DNA of 64,000 bases. It comes from Lachnospiraceae bacterium. Lineage in GTDB: Bacteria > Bacillota > Clostridia > Lachnospirales > Lachnospiraceae. Of this stretch, positions 36,326 through 44,241 are shown in pieces. The stretch covers positions 115,603 through 179,602 of the forward strand of contig JAHAYJ010000032.1 of NCBI GenBank assembly GCA_018384375.1, read 5' to 3'. The translations under genes and the position numbers were made by a program. The first letter of the stretch is position 1; every line of letters starts with the position of its first letter. A model generated the notes under the pieces. That model saw nothing but the letters and a program-made list of their open reading frames with translations, was not told the origin of the DNA and did not search any database.

Positions 36326-37753
36326 ATGATTTGTTATAATTGCGGATGCCGTTTGTCAGAACACGATTTTTGTACGGGCTGTGGTGCGGATGTAGGTCTT
36401 TACAAGAAGATCTTAAGTATGTCTAACCGTCTTTACAATGACGGCTTGGAGAAAGCTACAGTAAGAGATTTATCCGGAGCAATTGTCAGCTTGCGGCAGA
36501 GCTTAAAATTAAATAAGAATAATATTGATGCAAGGAATCTTTTGGGACTTGTTTATTTTGAAATGGGTGAAACCGTTTCGGCTTTAAGCGAATGGGTCAT
36601 CAGCAAGAATCTCCGTCCTAAGAAGAATATTGCTGATGATTACATTGACATGATCCAGACCAATCAGGCAAGGCTTGATGCCATTAATCAGACGATTAAA
36701 AAGTATAATCAGGCATTGCTTTACTGTTATCAGGACAGTCTGGATCTTGCAGTGATACAGCTGAAGAAGGTTCTTTCCTATAATCCAAAGTATGTACATG
36801 CACATCAGCTTCTGGCACTTTTGTATATTAACTCGGAAGAATGGGAAAAAGCGCAGAAAGAGCTGCTAAAGTGTATCCAGATCGATACCAACAATACGAC
36901 AACACTGCGTTATCTGAAGGAAGTGGAGCATATGCTCATGCCGGAGGAGGCAGTGAAAAATATGCCTAAGAAAAAGACCGCCGCGGAGGATGTGGTACGC
37001 TATCAGAGTGGCAATGAAACGATCATCCAGCCGGTCAATATGAAGGAACCGAAAGGGGTTTCCTCTCTTCTGAATCTGGGAATCGGTGTTATCATTGGTG
37101 TCGCAATTGCCTGCTTCCTGATTTTGCCGGGGCAGATTCAGAGTGCCAAAGCAGATATCAATAAGGAGTTGAGGGTCGTAAGCGAGCAGTCTGATGCTAA
37201 GACAGCGACGATTGACGAACTGGAGCAGAAGGTTCAGAATCTGATGGATGATAAGAGCAGCCTGGAGGAGGAGCTTGCGACTTACCAGGGATCAAGCGGG
37301 GCAATGAAGACTACGGACGGTCTGATGATGGCAGTCAATGCCTACCTTGAAAATCCGGAGGATATCGAGACAATCGCTACCTATCTGGAGGCAATCGAGG
37401 ATGAGGAGCCTGCAGTTGGAGAAACCAGTCAGGAGAAGTCAGAATCTTTCATGACCTTGTATCATAAACTGTTGGAGCTTCTGGGAACCAAATTAGTTGA
37501 TTACTATTACAATGCTGGGTATGAGAGCTATCGGGGAGAAAACTACGAAGAGGCAATTCCCAATCTGGAACGGGCTTATCGTTATGATAATACTAAGGTG
37601 GAAGCATTGTTCTATCTCGGAAACAGTTATCACAGAAATGGAGATGATGACAAGGCAAAGGAGACCTATGCACTGGTAATGGATTATTTCCCGGATACGG
37701 AATTTGCAAATAAATCGGAAACTTATCTGGCGGAAATCAATAATGCAGAATAA
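36326..37753 (+). CDS. Zinc-ribbon/TPR membrane protein
   Basis: 475 aa. A zinc ribbon at the extreme N-terminus (CYNCGCRLSEHDFCTGCG) is followed by TPR repeats (about residues 40-200, DLSGAIVSLRQSLKLNKNNIDARNLLGLVYFEMGE). One membrane segment comes at about 248-272 (LLNLGIGVIIGVAIACFLIL), then a coiled coil (about 275-330), and further TPRs at the C-terminus (YESYRGENYEEAIPNLERAYRYDNTKVEALFYLGNSY). The N-terminal part would be cytoplasmic and the C-terminal TPRs outside. The architecture suggests a scaffold for a membrane complex; no function is known. A terminator follows. Confidence 0.85.
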   Translation: MICYNCGCRLSEHDFCTGCGADVGLYKKILSMSNRLYNDGLEKATVRDLSGAIVSLRQSLKLNKNNIDARNLLGLVYFEMGETVSALSEWVISKNLRPKKNIADDYIDMIQTNQARLDAINQTIKKYNQALLYCYQDSLDLAVIQLKKVLSYNPKYVHAHQLLALLYINSEEWEKAQKELLKCIQIDTNNTTTLRYLKEVEHMLMPEEAVKNMPKKKTAAEDVVRYQSGNETIIQPVNMKEPKGVSSLLNLGIGVIIGVAIACFLILPGQIQSAKADINKELRVVSEQSDAKTATIDELEQKVQNLMDDKSSLEEELATYQGSSGAMKTTDGLMMAVNAYLENPEDIETIATYLEAIEDEEPAVGETSQEKSESFMTLYHKLLELLGTKLVDYYYNAGYESYRGENYEEAIPNLERAYRYDNTKVEALFYLGNSYHRNGDDDKAKETYALVMDYFPDTEFANKSETYLAEINNAE

Positions 37754-37809
37754 AGTGCGGCTTTCATAGAAGGCTGTCTTCAGGAATATTGAGAATATTG
37801 GTATCACGA

Positions 37810-37844
37810 AAGAGAACACATAAAATCGGTGTTCTCTTTTTTTG
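37810..37844 (+). terminator. Intrinsic terminator before the spoIIA operon
   Basis: AAGAGAACAC and GTGTTCTCTT around ATAAAATCG, followed by a T run. Confidence 0.88.
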
Positions 37845-37850
37845 TTACAG

Positions 37851-37878
37851 TTGACTTTTAAGCAATAAAGCGTAATAC
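37851..37878 (+). promoter_or_regulatory. Candidate promoter of the spoIIA operon
   Basis: TTGACT, 16-bp spacer, TAATAC, directly after the terminator. No sigma-H pattern (AGGAATT/GAAT) and no clear 0A box is visible. Confidence 0.5.
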
Positions 37879-37896
37879 GCGGAAATGAGGTGGAGA

Positions 37897-38205
37897 ATGG
37901 AAGAAGATTTTAAGGTAATTGACAATTATCTGATGGTAAAAATGCCGGAGGAGGTCGATCACCACAAATCGGTTTACATAAGTGAAACGGCTGATGAGTA
38001 TATCATGAAGGAAGGAGTTGGAAATGTTGTCTTTGATTTCGAGAGTACCCGATTCATGGATAGCTCCGGAATTGGGATTATTATTGGAAGATACAAGAAG
38101 ATATCCTATTTTGGCGGCAAGGTTTTTGCAATTAATGCAGATACCAGAATCAAAAGAACACTGATGATATGCGGTTTACATAAAATTGTTGAAATCATGG
38201 AATAA
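37897..38205 (+). CDS. spoIIAA: Anti-sigma F factor antagonist SpoIIAA
   Basis: 102 aa of the STAS family. The phosphorylated serine lies in FDFESTRFMDSSGIGIIIGRYK. In the forespore SpoIIAA binds SpoIIAB and frees sigma-F; phosphorylation by SpoIIAB inactivates it. Start chosen at ATG 37897 behind GAGGTGG, giving MEEDFKVIDNYLMVKMPEEVDHH. It is the first gene of the spoIIAA-spoIIAB-sigF operon, in the usual order. Confidence 0.94.
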   Translation: MEEDFKVIDNYLMVKMPEEVDHHKSVYISETADEYIMKEGVGNVVFDFESTRFMDSSGIGIIIGRYKKISYFGGKVFAINADTRIKRTLMICGLHKIVEIME

Positions 38206-38262
38206 AGGATGGAGAGGAAAATGAAAACAAAATATGAAAATGAGACGAACAGGGGAGTGGTC

Positions 38263-38733
38263 ATGAAAAATGAAATGCAGCTTCAATTTGATGCGGTTTC
38301 GGTGAATGAAGCGTTTGCCAGAATTGCGGTTGCGGCATTTGTAGCTCCGCTGAATCCTACTATAGAAGAGATTTCAGATATTAAAACAGCAGTCTCAGAG
38401 GCAGTTACAAATGCAATCATCCACGGCTATGATGCTGAATTTGTCAAAGAAAGTAACGGAACCGGAAAGAATCTGGTTTTTCTGCATTGTACGATCGAGG
38501 GGGATGTCTTATGCGTGGAAGTCAGTGACAAAGGCAGAGGAATTGATGATGTAGAGCAGGCAATGGAACCGCTTTTTACAACGAAACCGGAAATGGATCG
38601 GTCGGGAATGGGTTTTGCCTTTATGGAAGCTTTTATGGATGATCTGGAGGTTTTCTCGGAGCCTTATCGTGGTACAACCGTACGGATGAAAAAGAAACTG
38701 GGAACAAAGCCATGGTTCAGGCAAGAGGATTGA
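38263..38733 (+). CDS. spoIIAB: Anti-sigma F factor SpoIIAB
   Basis: 156 aa from ATG 38263, five bases after AGGGGAG, giving MKNEMQLQFDAVSVNEAFARIAVAAF. This matches the B. subtilis start exactly, so the upstream Met codons (38209, 38221) are probably not used. GHKL kinase motifs: DIKTAVSEAVTNAIIHGY, VSDKGRGIDD, LFTTKPEMDRSGMGFAFME. It holds sigma-F inactive and phosphorylates SpoIIAA. Confidence 0.95.
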   Translation: MKNEMQLQFDAVSVNEAFARIAVAAFVAPLNPTIEEISDIKTAVSEAVTNAIIHGYDAEFVKESNGTGKNLVFLHCTIEGDVLCVEVSDKGRGIDDVEQAMEPLFTTKPEMDRSGMGFAFMEAFMDDLEVFSEPYRGTTVRMKKKLGTKPWFRQED

Positions 38734-38736
38734 AAT

Positions 38737-39471
38737 ATGGCAGAAAATTCAGTACTGATCGACAGAGCACATGCAGGAGAAAAGGAAGCAAGAGAAGTAC
38801 TGACCACACAGAATCTGGGCCTGGTACATCATATCGTAAAGCGTTTTTTGGGAAGAGGATATGAGGCAGAGGATCTGTTTCAAATCGGGGTAATCGGATT
38901 GTTAAAGGCAATCGACAAGTTTGATACCTCCTATGATGTCAAATTTTCAACCTATGCAGTTCCTCTTATTACCGGAGAAATAAAGCGATTTATCCGGGAT
39001 GACGGTATGGTGAAGGTGTCCCGGAATCTGAAGGAAAACGGAATGAGAGTAAAGTATGCAAGGGAAAGACTGAACGGAAAACTGGGAAGAGAGCCTACTT
39101 TGGAGGAGGTCGCCCAGGAAGCAGCGCTTGATGTGGAAGAGGTTGTGCTTGCCATGGAAGCGAATATACAGGTAGAGTCTATCTATAAGTCTGTCTATCA
39201 GAGTGACGGTAATGAAATATTTATGGTGGATCAGCTTGCCGACAAGCGAAGCAGTGCCCAGGAAGAGGTTTTAAATCATCTGGTCATCCGGCAGCTGATC
39301 GAGGGACTTGGCGAGCAGGAACAGAAGCTGATCACGCTACGTTATTATCAGGATAAAACCCAGACTGAGGTGGCCAGAGTGCTTGGAATCAGTCAGGTAC
39401 AGGTCAGCCGTATGGAAAAGAAAATTTTATTGGGAATGCGACAGATGATAACAGGAGAACGGTTGACATAA
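38737..39471 (+). CDS. sigF: RNA polymerase sigma-F factor, forespore-specific
   Basis: 244 aa of the sigma-70 family. Region 2 is NLGLVHHIVKRFLGRGYEAEDLFQIGVIGLLKAIDKFDTSYDVKFSTYAVPLITGEIKRFIRDD, and region 4 ends with TQTEVARVLGISQVQVSRMEKKIL. It follows spoIIAB by 3 bp in the canonical operon. It drives the first forespore gene set after asymmetric division. Its last codons (TTG ACA TAA) fall in a TTGACA sequence. Confidence 0.95.
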   Translation: MAENSVLIDRAHAGEKEAREVLTTQNLGLVHHIVKRFLGRGYEAEDLFQIGVIGLLKAIDKFDTSYDVKFSTYAVPLITGEIKRFIRDDGMVKVSRNLKENGMRVKYARERLNGKLGREPTLEEVAQEAALDVEEVVLAMEANIQVESIYKSVYQSDGNEIFMVDQLADKRSSAQEEVLNHLVIRQLIEGLGEQEQKLITLRYYQDKTQTEVARVLGISQVQVSRMEKKILLGMRQMITGERLT

Positions 39472-39537
39472 TTTTACAAATAGTGTAAGGTATATTATGT
39501 AAACGAATGCACAAATAGAGAATGTATTGGGGTAACT

Positions 39538-42057
39538 ATGAAAACACATAAGAGATTTTTACTACTGTTATTGTGTGCAATTTTGGTTTTTCAGCCATGC
39601 TTTGCGGTGTTTGCAACCGAGAGCGGGGATGTGGGAAAAGCCGGGCAGCAGGCAGAGGAAGAACAGATAGAAACAGAGGAAGCAGAAGACGAGACTGAGG
39701 ACGAAGATGCGGAACTGAAGGCGTATATCAGGGAAGCACAGGAGGAACTTCAGGAGATTACGGATCAGAATATCATTATGGCACTGGTCTATCTCTGTGA
39801 CACGTATAAAGTGAGGGAGACACCCAGTGATGACAGTGGAGTCAGTGTGAGCGTCCCTTCCGGAACCACTGTTCAGATTATCGGGATGGATGTGGATGAG
39901 GAGTGGAATGTATGGTATCAGGTTTCTCTCGGACAGAACGATCAGGTTTACTGTGGATACATTGAAAGAAGTTATCTTGCTTATTCCGATGAGTTGTTTT
40001 TGGATTGGGAGGAGAATTATTTTCCCAAGATAACACTGTTTTCGACACGTAGCAGCAGTTATCCGGATGTGGAACAGTTCCCGGAATCTTACCAGGTAAG
40101 CCTGATGAAACTGAAGCAGACACATCCAAACTGGTTTTTTGTAAGGCAGGACACCGGACTGAACTGGCAGACTGTTGTGGATAATGAGAACTATAAGGAT
40201 AGAAATCTGATCAGCAGTACCATGGGTGATGCATACAAAAACGGAGTGTATGGCTCCGGCTGGTGCTACGCATCCGAGGCAGCTGTGGAGTATTATCTGG
40301 ATCCCAGAAACTTTTTGGATGAATCCCGTGTTTTTCAGTTTGAACAGTTGACCTATAATTCCTCTTATCATACCAAGTCGGCAGTTGACAATATTTTGGC
40401 AACTACCTTTATGAAGGGGGAAATACCTCAGGAAGGAATGACTTATTCTTCGGCATTTTATGAAATTGGTGTTTCCCTGAGAGTAAGCCCGTTTCATCTG
40501 GCATGTCGTGTGTATCAGGAACAGGGCAAGGGAACCTCTGACTTGATTTCCGGTACATATAGCGGATATGAGGGATATTATAATTATTATAATATTGGAG
40601 CTACAGGAAAGACAACTGCGGCGATTGTGGAGAGCGGTCTGAAAAAAGCGGTAGAGAAGGGCTGGAACAGTCGCTACGCATCGCTGAAGGGTGGCGCTGC
40701 ATTAGTATCGCAGGACTACATATTAAAGGGACAGGATACACTGTATCTTCAAAAATTTGATGTGGATGGCAGCTACAGTGGATTGTACTGGCATCAATAT
40801 ATGCAAAATATTATGGCGCCATATACGGAGTCGGTTATGGTAAAAAAAGCGTATACGGAAACCGGTGCACTTGACAATCCGTTTGTGTTCAAAATACCGG
40901 TGTATAATAATATGCCGCAAACGGCATGCCCAAAGCCGGGAACAACCGCAACGCCAACAGCAACCCCAACTGCGACGCCTACCGCAACGCCAACAGCAAC
41001 TCCCAGTGCGACACCAACTGCGAAGCCGACGGCAAGCCCCAGTGCAACACCAACAGCGAAGCCGACAGCAAGTCCCAGCGCGAAGCCGACAGCAAGTCCC
41101 AGCGCGAAGCCAACAGAGGCGCCTACTGCGAAACCAACAGAAAAGCCGGTACAGACGGCATCAAATACAGATTCTACCTATGCATCAAATGATCAGGTTT
41201 CAGAGAATGTCGATGCGCAGGAGAATACAAGTACTAAAGAGAATGTGAATGTACAGTCAAATAATACTGATATGTCTGAAAATAAAAATGTACAGACTGA
41301 TGATGGACAGGCACAGAATAGTATACAGGAAAATAGATCTGTCAATGAAGTAGTGGTGGCAGCAATGACACCGAAGCCGCAAACAGAACCGGAAGATAAA
41401 TCTGTTCTCACTATGGATATGAGCAGTACCGGCAAGATTTTTGCTCAGACCTTGGAACAGATCAGACAACAAGGGCGAAAGGTTGTTCTTGAAATGAGTG
41501 ATGCGGTGACATGGACAATTGATGGAAGCCAGATGGGAGAGGAGCCGCTTCAGGATATTGATTTTGAGGTTACAATGGGAGATAGTAGGATACCGAAGGA
41601 ACGACTGAAGGTATTGACAGAGGATGAAAAGTATGTAGAACTGTCTCTCAAGCATGACGGAGCCTTTGGTTTTACAGCAATCCTTTCTGTGGAGCTTGCT
41701 GATGCACAGCCCGGACAGTATGCAAATCTGTTCTACTATAACGAGGCTGCTGATGAATTTGAATTTATGTGTGCGTCACTGATCAGCAGTACCGGGAAGG
41801 CGGAATTTGAGTTCCGACATGCATCAGATTATGTGATCATTATCAGTGATGAGAGTAAGGAAAATCTGTTGCTCGAAAAGACAGATGAAATGCAGGCGAT
41901 GAAGGAACAGGAAGCAGAGAAAATTGCGCAGGCCAAGACAGAACTGCCGGCAGAAGAACCGAAGAAGGCAGCAGGTTTCCTTATCTTAATCCTACTTGCC
42001 AGTGTGGCGATCGGAATCGGTGCTTATCTGATTTTTAAGAGAAACGATGATGAATAA
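39538..42057 (+). CDS. Cell-wall glucosaminidase (LytD/COG4193 type), membrane-anchored
   Basis: 839 aa. Signal peptide (MKTHKRFLLLLLCAILVFQPCFAVFA), an acidic linker, then a bacterial SH3 domain (about residues 85-155, YKVRETPSDDSGVSVSVPSGTTV). The glucosaminidase domain (about 185-455) contains HPNWFFVRQDTGLNW, RNFLDESRVFQFEQL, VSPFHLACRVYQEQGKG and GYYNYYNIGATG. A Pro/Thr/Ala/Ser-rich repeat stalk (about 462-545), a Ser/Asn/Gln-rich stretch and a C-terminal membrane helix (ILILLASVAIGIGAYLIF) end the protein. It cleaves beta-N-acetylglucosamine linkages in peptidoglycan. It follows sigF but has a 66-bp gap. Confidence 0.88.
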   Translation: MKTHKRFLLLLLCAILVFQPCFAVFATESGDVGKAGQQAEEEQIETEEAEDETEDEDAELKAYIREAQEELQEITDQNIIMALVYLCDTYKVRETPSDDSGVSVSVPSGTTVQIIGMDVDEEWNVWYQVSLGQNDQVYCGYIERSYLAYSDELFLDWEENYFPKITLFSTRSSSYPDVEQFPESYQVSLMKLKQTHPNWFFVRQDTGLNWQTVVDNENYKDRNLISSTMGDAYKNGVYGSGWCYASEAAVEYYLDPRNFLDESRVFQFEQLTYNSSYHTKSAVDNILATTFMKGEIPQEGMTYSSAFYEIGVSLRVSPFHLACRVYQEQGKGTSDLISGTYSGYEGYYNYYNIGATGKTTAAIVESGLKKAVEKGWNSRYASLKGGAALVSQDYILKGQDTLYLQKFDVDGSYSGLYWHQYMQNIMAPYTESVMVKKAYTETGALDNPFVFKIPVYNNMPQTACPKPGTTATPTATPTATPTATPTATPSATPTAKPTASPSATPTAKPTASPSAKPTASPSAKPTEAPTAKPTEKPVQTASNTDSTYASNDQVSENVDAQENTSTKENVNVQSNNTDMSENKNVQTDDGQAQNSIQENRSVNEVVVAAMTPKPQTEPEDKSVLTMDMSSTGKIFAQTLEQIRQQGRKVVLEMSDAVTWTIDGSQMGEEPLQDIDFEVTMGDSRIPKERLKVLTEDEKYVELSLKHDGAFGFTAILSVELADAQPGQYANLFYYNEAADEFEFMCASLISSTGKAEFEFRHASDYVIIISDESKENLLLEKTDEMQAMKEQEAEKIAQAKTELPAEEPKKAAGFLILILLASVAIGIGAYLIFKRNDDE
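40939..41155 (+). repeat. Low-complexity Pro/Thr/Ala/Ser/Lys tandem repeats
   Basis: Short units such as ACGCCAACAGCAACC, and about two copies of a 24-bp unit (GCGAAGCCGACAGCAAGTCC...), encode TPTATPTA and KPTASPSA. They are inside the glucosaminidase gene and form its wall-spanning stalk. Length variation between strains is likely. Confidence 0.85.
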
Positions 42058-42060
42058 TAT

Positions 42061-42100
42061 AAAATCCCGAAAACGAAATAATTATCGTTTTCGGGATTTT
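42061..42100 (+). terminator. Intrinsic terminator after the glucosaminidase gene
   Basis: The perfect 16-bp stem AAAATCCCGAAAACGA/TCGTTTTCGGGATTTT with an 8-nt loop. It can act on both strands. Confidence 0.9.
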
Positions 42101-42103
42101 GTG

Positions 42104-42258
42104 TAAGTGAGGGTATTGGGGAAGGTAGTACTTGTGGTATACCCCACAATGAAGAGAGGTCGGGGCGCAGGCGCAAAGGACAAGGCTTGGAAGCGGCAAT
42201 CCCTCCGATTTTATACAGGTCCCCAATCTCTATCCCGGAATATATTCTGGGAAAAGAG
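42104..42258 (+). other. Possible structured RNA or leader between terminator and PHP gene
   Basis: The stretch has ATTGGGGA (42115-42122) complementary to TCCCCAAT about 100 nt later. Between them are a TTGTGG/CCACAA hairpin and further GC-rich partial pairings. CCCGGAATATATTCTGGG follows. No known RNA family was recognised and no promoter was found. It is reported as a candidate only. Confidence 0.3.
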
Positions 42259-42260
42259 GT

Positions 42261-42288
42261 TTGTTTTGCTTGTAGATTATAGTATAAT
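42261..42288 (+). promoter_or_regulatory. Promoter of the PHP-sbcD-sbcC operon
   Basis: TTGTTT, 16-bp spacer, TATAAT, 36 bp before the ATG. Confidence 0.7.
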
Positions 42289-42323
42289 AACACCGTAAAT
42301 TTATTTGAGAAGCAGGCGAGAAA

Positions 42324-43073
42324 ATGACACTGAGAAAGGATTTCCCTTATTTATATGAAACTCATATGCACACCTGTGAGGCGAGCAAATGCGCACGTTC
42401 TACCGGTGCCCAGATGGCACAGGCGGCAAAGGAAGCCGGATACACAGGTGTGATCATCACGGATCATAACTGGCATGGTAACAATTGTATTGATTCCGGT
42501 CTTGCCTGGGACAAGTGGGTGACGGCATTCTGCAAGGGATTTGAAAATGCAAAGGCCCGGGGCGATGAGATCGGGCTGGATGTATTTTTCGGCTATGAGG
42601 CAAACTATCGGGGAACGGAATTTTTGATTTACGGAGTAGATAAAGAATGGCTGATATCACATCCGGAAATGAAGGATGTATCCATACCGGAACAATACCG
42701 TCTGATTCATGAAGCGGGCGGTATGGTCATTCAGGCTCACCCCTATCGGGAGGAGGCTTATATCCCGGAAATCAGATTGTTTCCGGAGGATGTGGATGGA
42801 GTGGAGGGGATCAATGCTACCCATTCCTGCCATTTGAGCAAAAGCCACAATAACCCAGAGTTTGATACCAAGGCAATTGCCTATGCCAGAGAGCATCAGC
42901 TGCCTATGACGGCAGGATCGGATGTCCACAATACGATTTTATTCGGAGGGGGAGTTGCTTTTAAAAGGAAACTTACCTCGATCCAGGATTACTGTCATGC
43001 AATTCTCTCCGGAGAGGATTATCTTCTCACAAATGGAGATGCTTGGTTTTTGAAAACAGGAGAACCGATATGA
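42324..43073 (+). CDS. PHP-domain phosphoesterase-like protein
   Basis: 249 aa with the metal-binding PHP fold: YETHMHTCEASKCARS, VIITDHNWHGN, VFFGYEANYRG, VIQAHPYREE and AGSDVHN supply the His/Asp/Glu ligands. Members hydrolyse phosphoesters (histidinol phosphate, short nucleotides); the substrate here is unknown. Its stop overlaps the sbcD start by ATGA. That placement suggests a link to nuclease work, but this is inference. Confidence 0.88.
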   Translation: MTLRKDFPYLYETHMHTCEASKCARSTGAQMAQAAKEAGYTGVIITDHNWHGNNCIDSGLAWDKWVTAFCKGFENAKARGDEIGLDVFFGYEANYRGTEFLIYGVDKEWLISHPEMKDVSIPEQYRLIHEAGGMVIQAHPYREEAYIPEIRLFPEDVDGVEGINATHSCHLSKSHNNPEFDTKAIAYAREHQLPMTAGSDVHNTILFGGGVAFKRKLTSIQDYCHAILSGEDYLLTNGDAWFLKTGEPI

Positions 43074-44230
43074 AATTTTTACATATTTCAGACCTGCACA
43101 TCGGAAAGATTGTGAATGATTTTTCTATGCTGGAGGATCAGCGCTTTTTACTTGATCAGATCAGTGGTATGGCTGCTTCAAATGAAGTGGATGCAGTGGT
43201 CATAGCAGGAGATATCTATGACCGGGCAATTCCGCCCGGCGAAGCGGTCACGCTCTTTGATGCTTTTCTGACAGAGCTTGTCAGACAGAAAATCCAGGTT
43301 ATCCTGATCAGCGGAAATCATGATTCACCGGAGCGGATCAGCTTTGGAGAGAGTCTTTTAGGGGCACAGGGGGTGCACATTGCAGGTGTGCGGAAGGACT
43401 CACTGACCAGAGTGAAGCTTGAGGAGAGGTCAAGTATCACGGAGTTCGTTCTTCTCCCGTTTATCAAATCCGCACAGGCGGGTGCTGCAAACAGCGCTGA
43501 AGCAGTAGAAAAGCTTCTTGCAGGATATTGGGAGGAAGAAGAGGAGGCGGCAGCAAAAGGACAGCCACGTAAAAACAGAGTTCTGGTAACGCATTTTTTT
43601 GTGACGGATGCAGGAAGAGAGCCGGAGCTTTCCGACAGTGAGACTACAATTCATGTAGGAGGCCTTGATAATGTGGATGCCTCTCTTTTTACCGGCTTTG
43701 ATTATGTAGCGCTTGGGCACATTCATAAACCGCAGCAGATCGGGAATCATCCTGTGTGGTATGCAGGCTCTCCGCTGAAATATTCCTTCGGTGAGGCCAC
43801 TCAGGTAAAGGGTGCTTTGCTTGTCACTATGGGAGAAAAAGGACTTGAGAGTGTGCAGAACCTGTCTTTAAATCCATTGCATGATTTCAGAAAGATCAAA
43901 GGCTCCTTAAAGGAACTGCTTGAGCAGGGACAGCGTGCAGGGGAGGAACGATTCGATTATCTGCAGGCAATTTTGACGGACACGGGAGAACTGATCGATC
44001 CCATAGGAACCCTTCGGAGTGTATATCCCAATATTATGCAGATTATCAGAGAGGAAAGGGAATTTGCTGTAAATAGCGACAATCTGCCAGATGCAGATGC
44101 AAGGAATCTCTCAGAACGGAAGGATGCCCTTACCCTGTTTGAGGATTTTTACAGACAGGTCCGGGGGCAGGAGCTTTGCGATGAAGGAAGAAAAATTGTT
44201 GCAGAACTAGTGAAGGAACTGGAAGGATAG
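43070..44230 (+). CDS. sbcD: Exonuclease SbcCD subunit D
   Basis: 386 aa from ATG 43070, overlapping the PHP stop. The track's earlier start lies within that gene. The Mre11-type phosphoesterase shows MKFLHISDLHIGK, VVIAGDIYDRAIPP, LISGNHDSPERI, VTHFFV, and DYVALGHIHKPQ. With SbcC it opens DNA hairpins and processes blocked double-strand ends. Confidence 0.95.
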   Translation: MKFLHISDLHIGKIVNDFSMLEDQRFLLDQISGMAASNEVDAVVIAGDIYDRAIPPGEAVTLFDAFLTELVRQKIQVILISGNHDSPERISFGESLLGAQGVHIAGVRKDSLTRVKLEERSSITEFVLLPFIKSAQAGAANSAEAVEKLLAGYWEEEEEAAAKGQPRKNRVLVTHFFVTDAGREPELSDSETTIHVGGLDNVDASLFTGFDYVALGHIHKPQQIGNHPVWYAGSPLKYSFGEATQVKGALLVTMGEKGLESVQNLSLNPLHDFRKIKGSLKELLEQGQRAGEERFDYLQAILTDTGELIDPIGTLRSVYPNIMQIIREEREFAVNSDNLPDADARNLSERKDALTLFEDFYRQVRGQELCDEGRKIVAELVKELEG

Positions 44231-44241
44231 AAAATAAGAGT

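Noticed and set aside
40939-41155. CRISPR array or minisatellite
   Set aside because: The repeats are in-frame codons for a Pro/Thr-rich stalk with no unique spacers. No CRISPR array was seen anywhere in the window.
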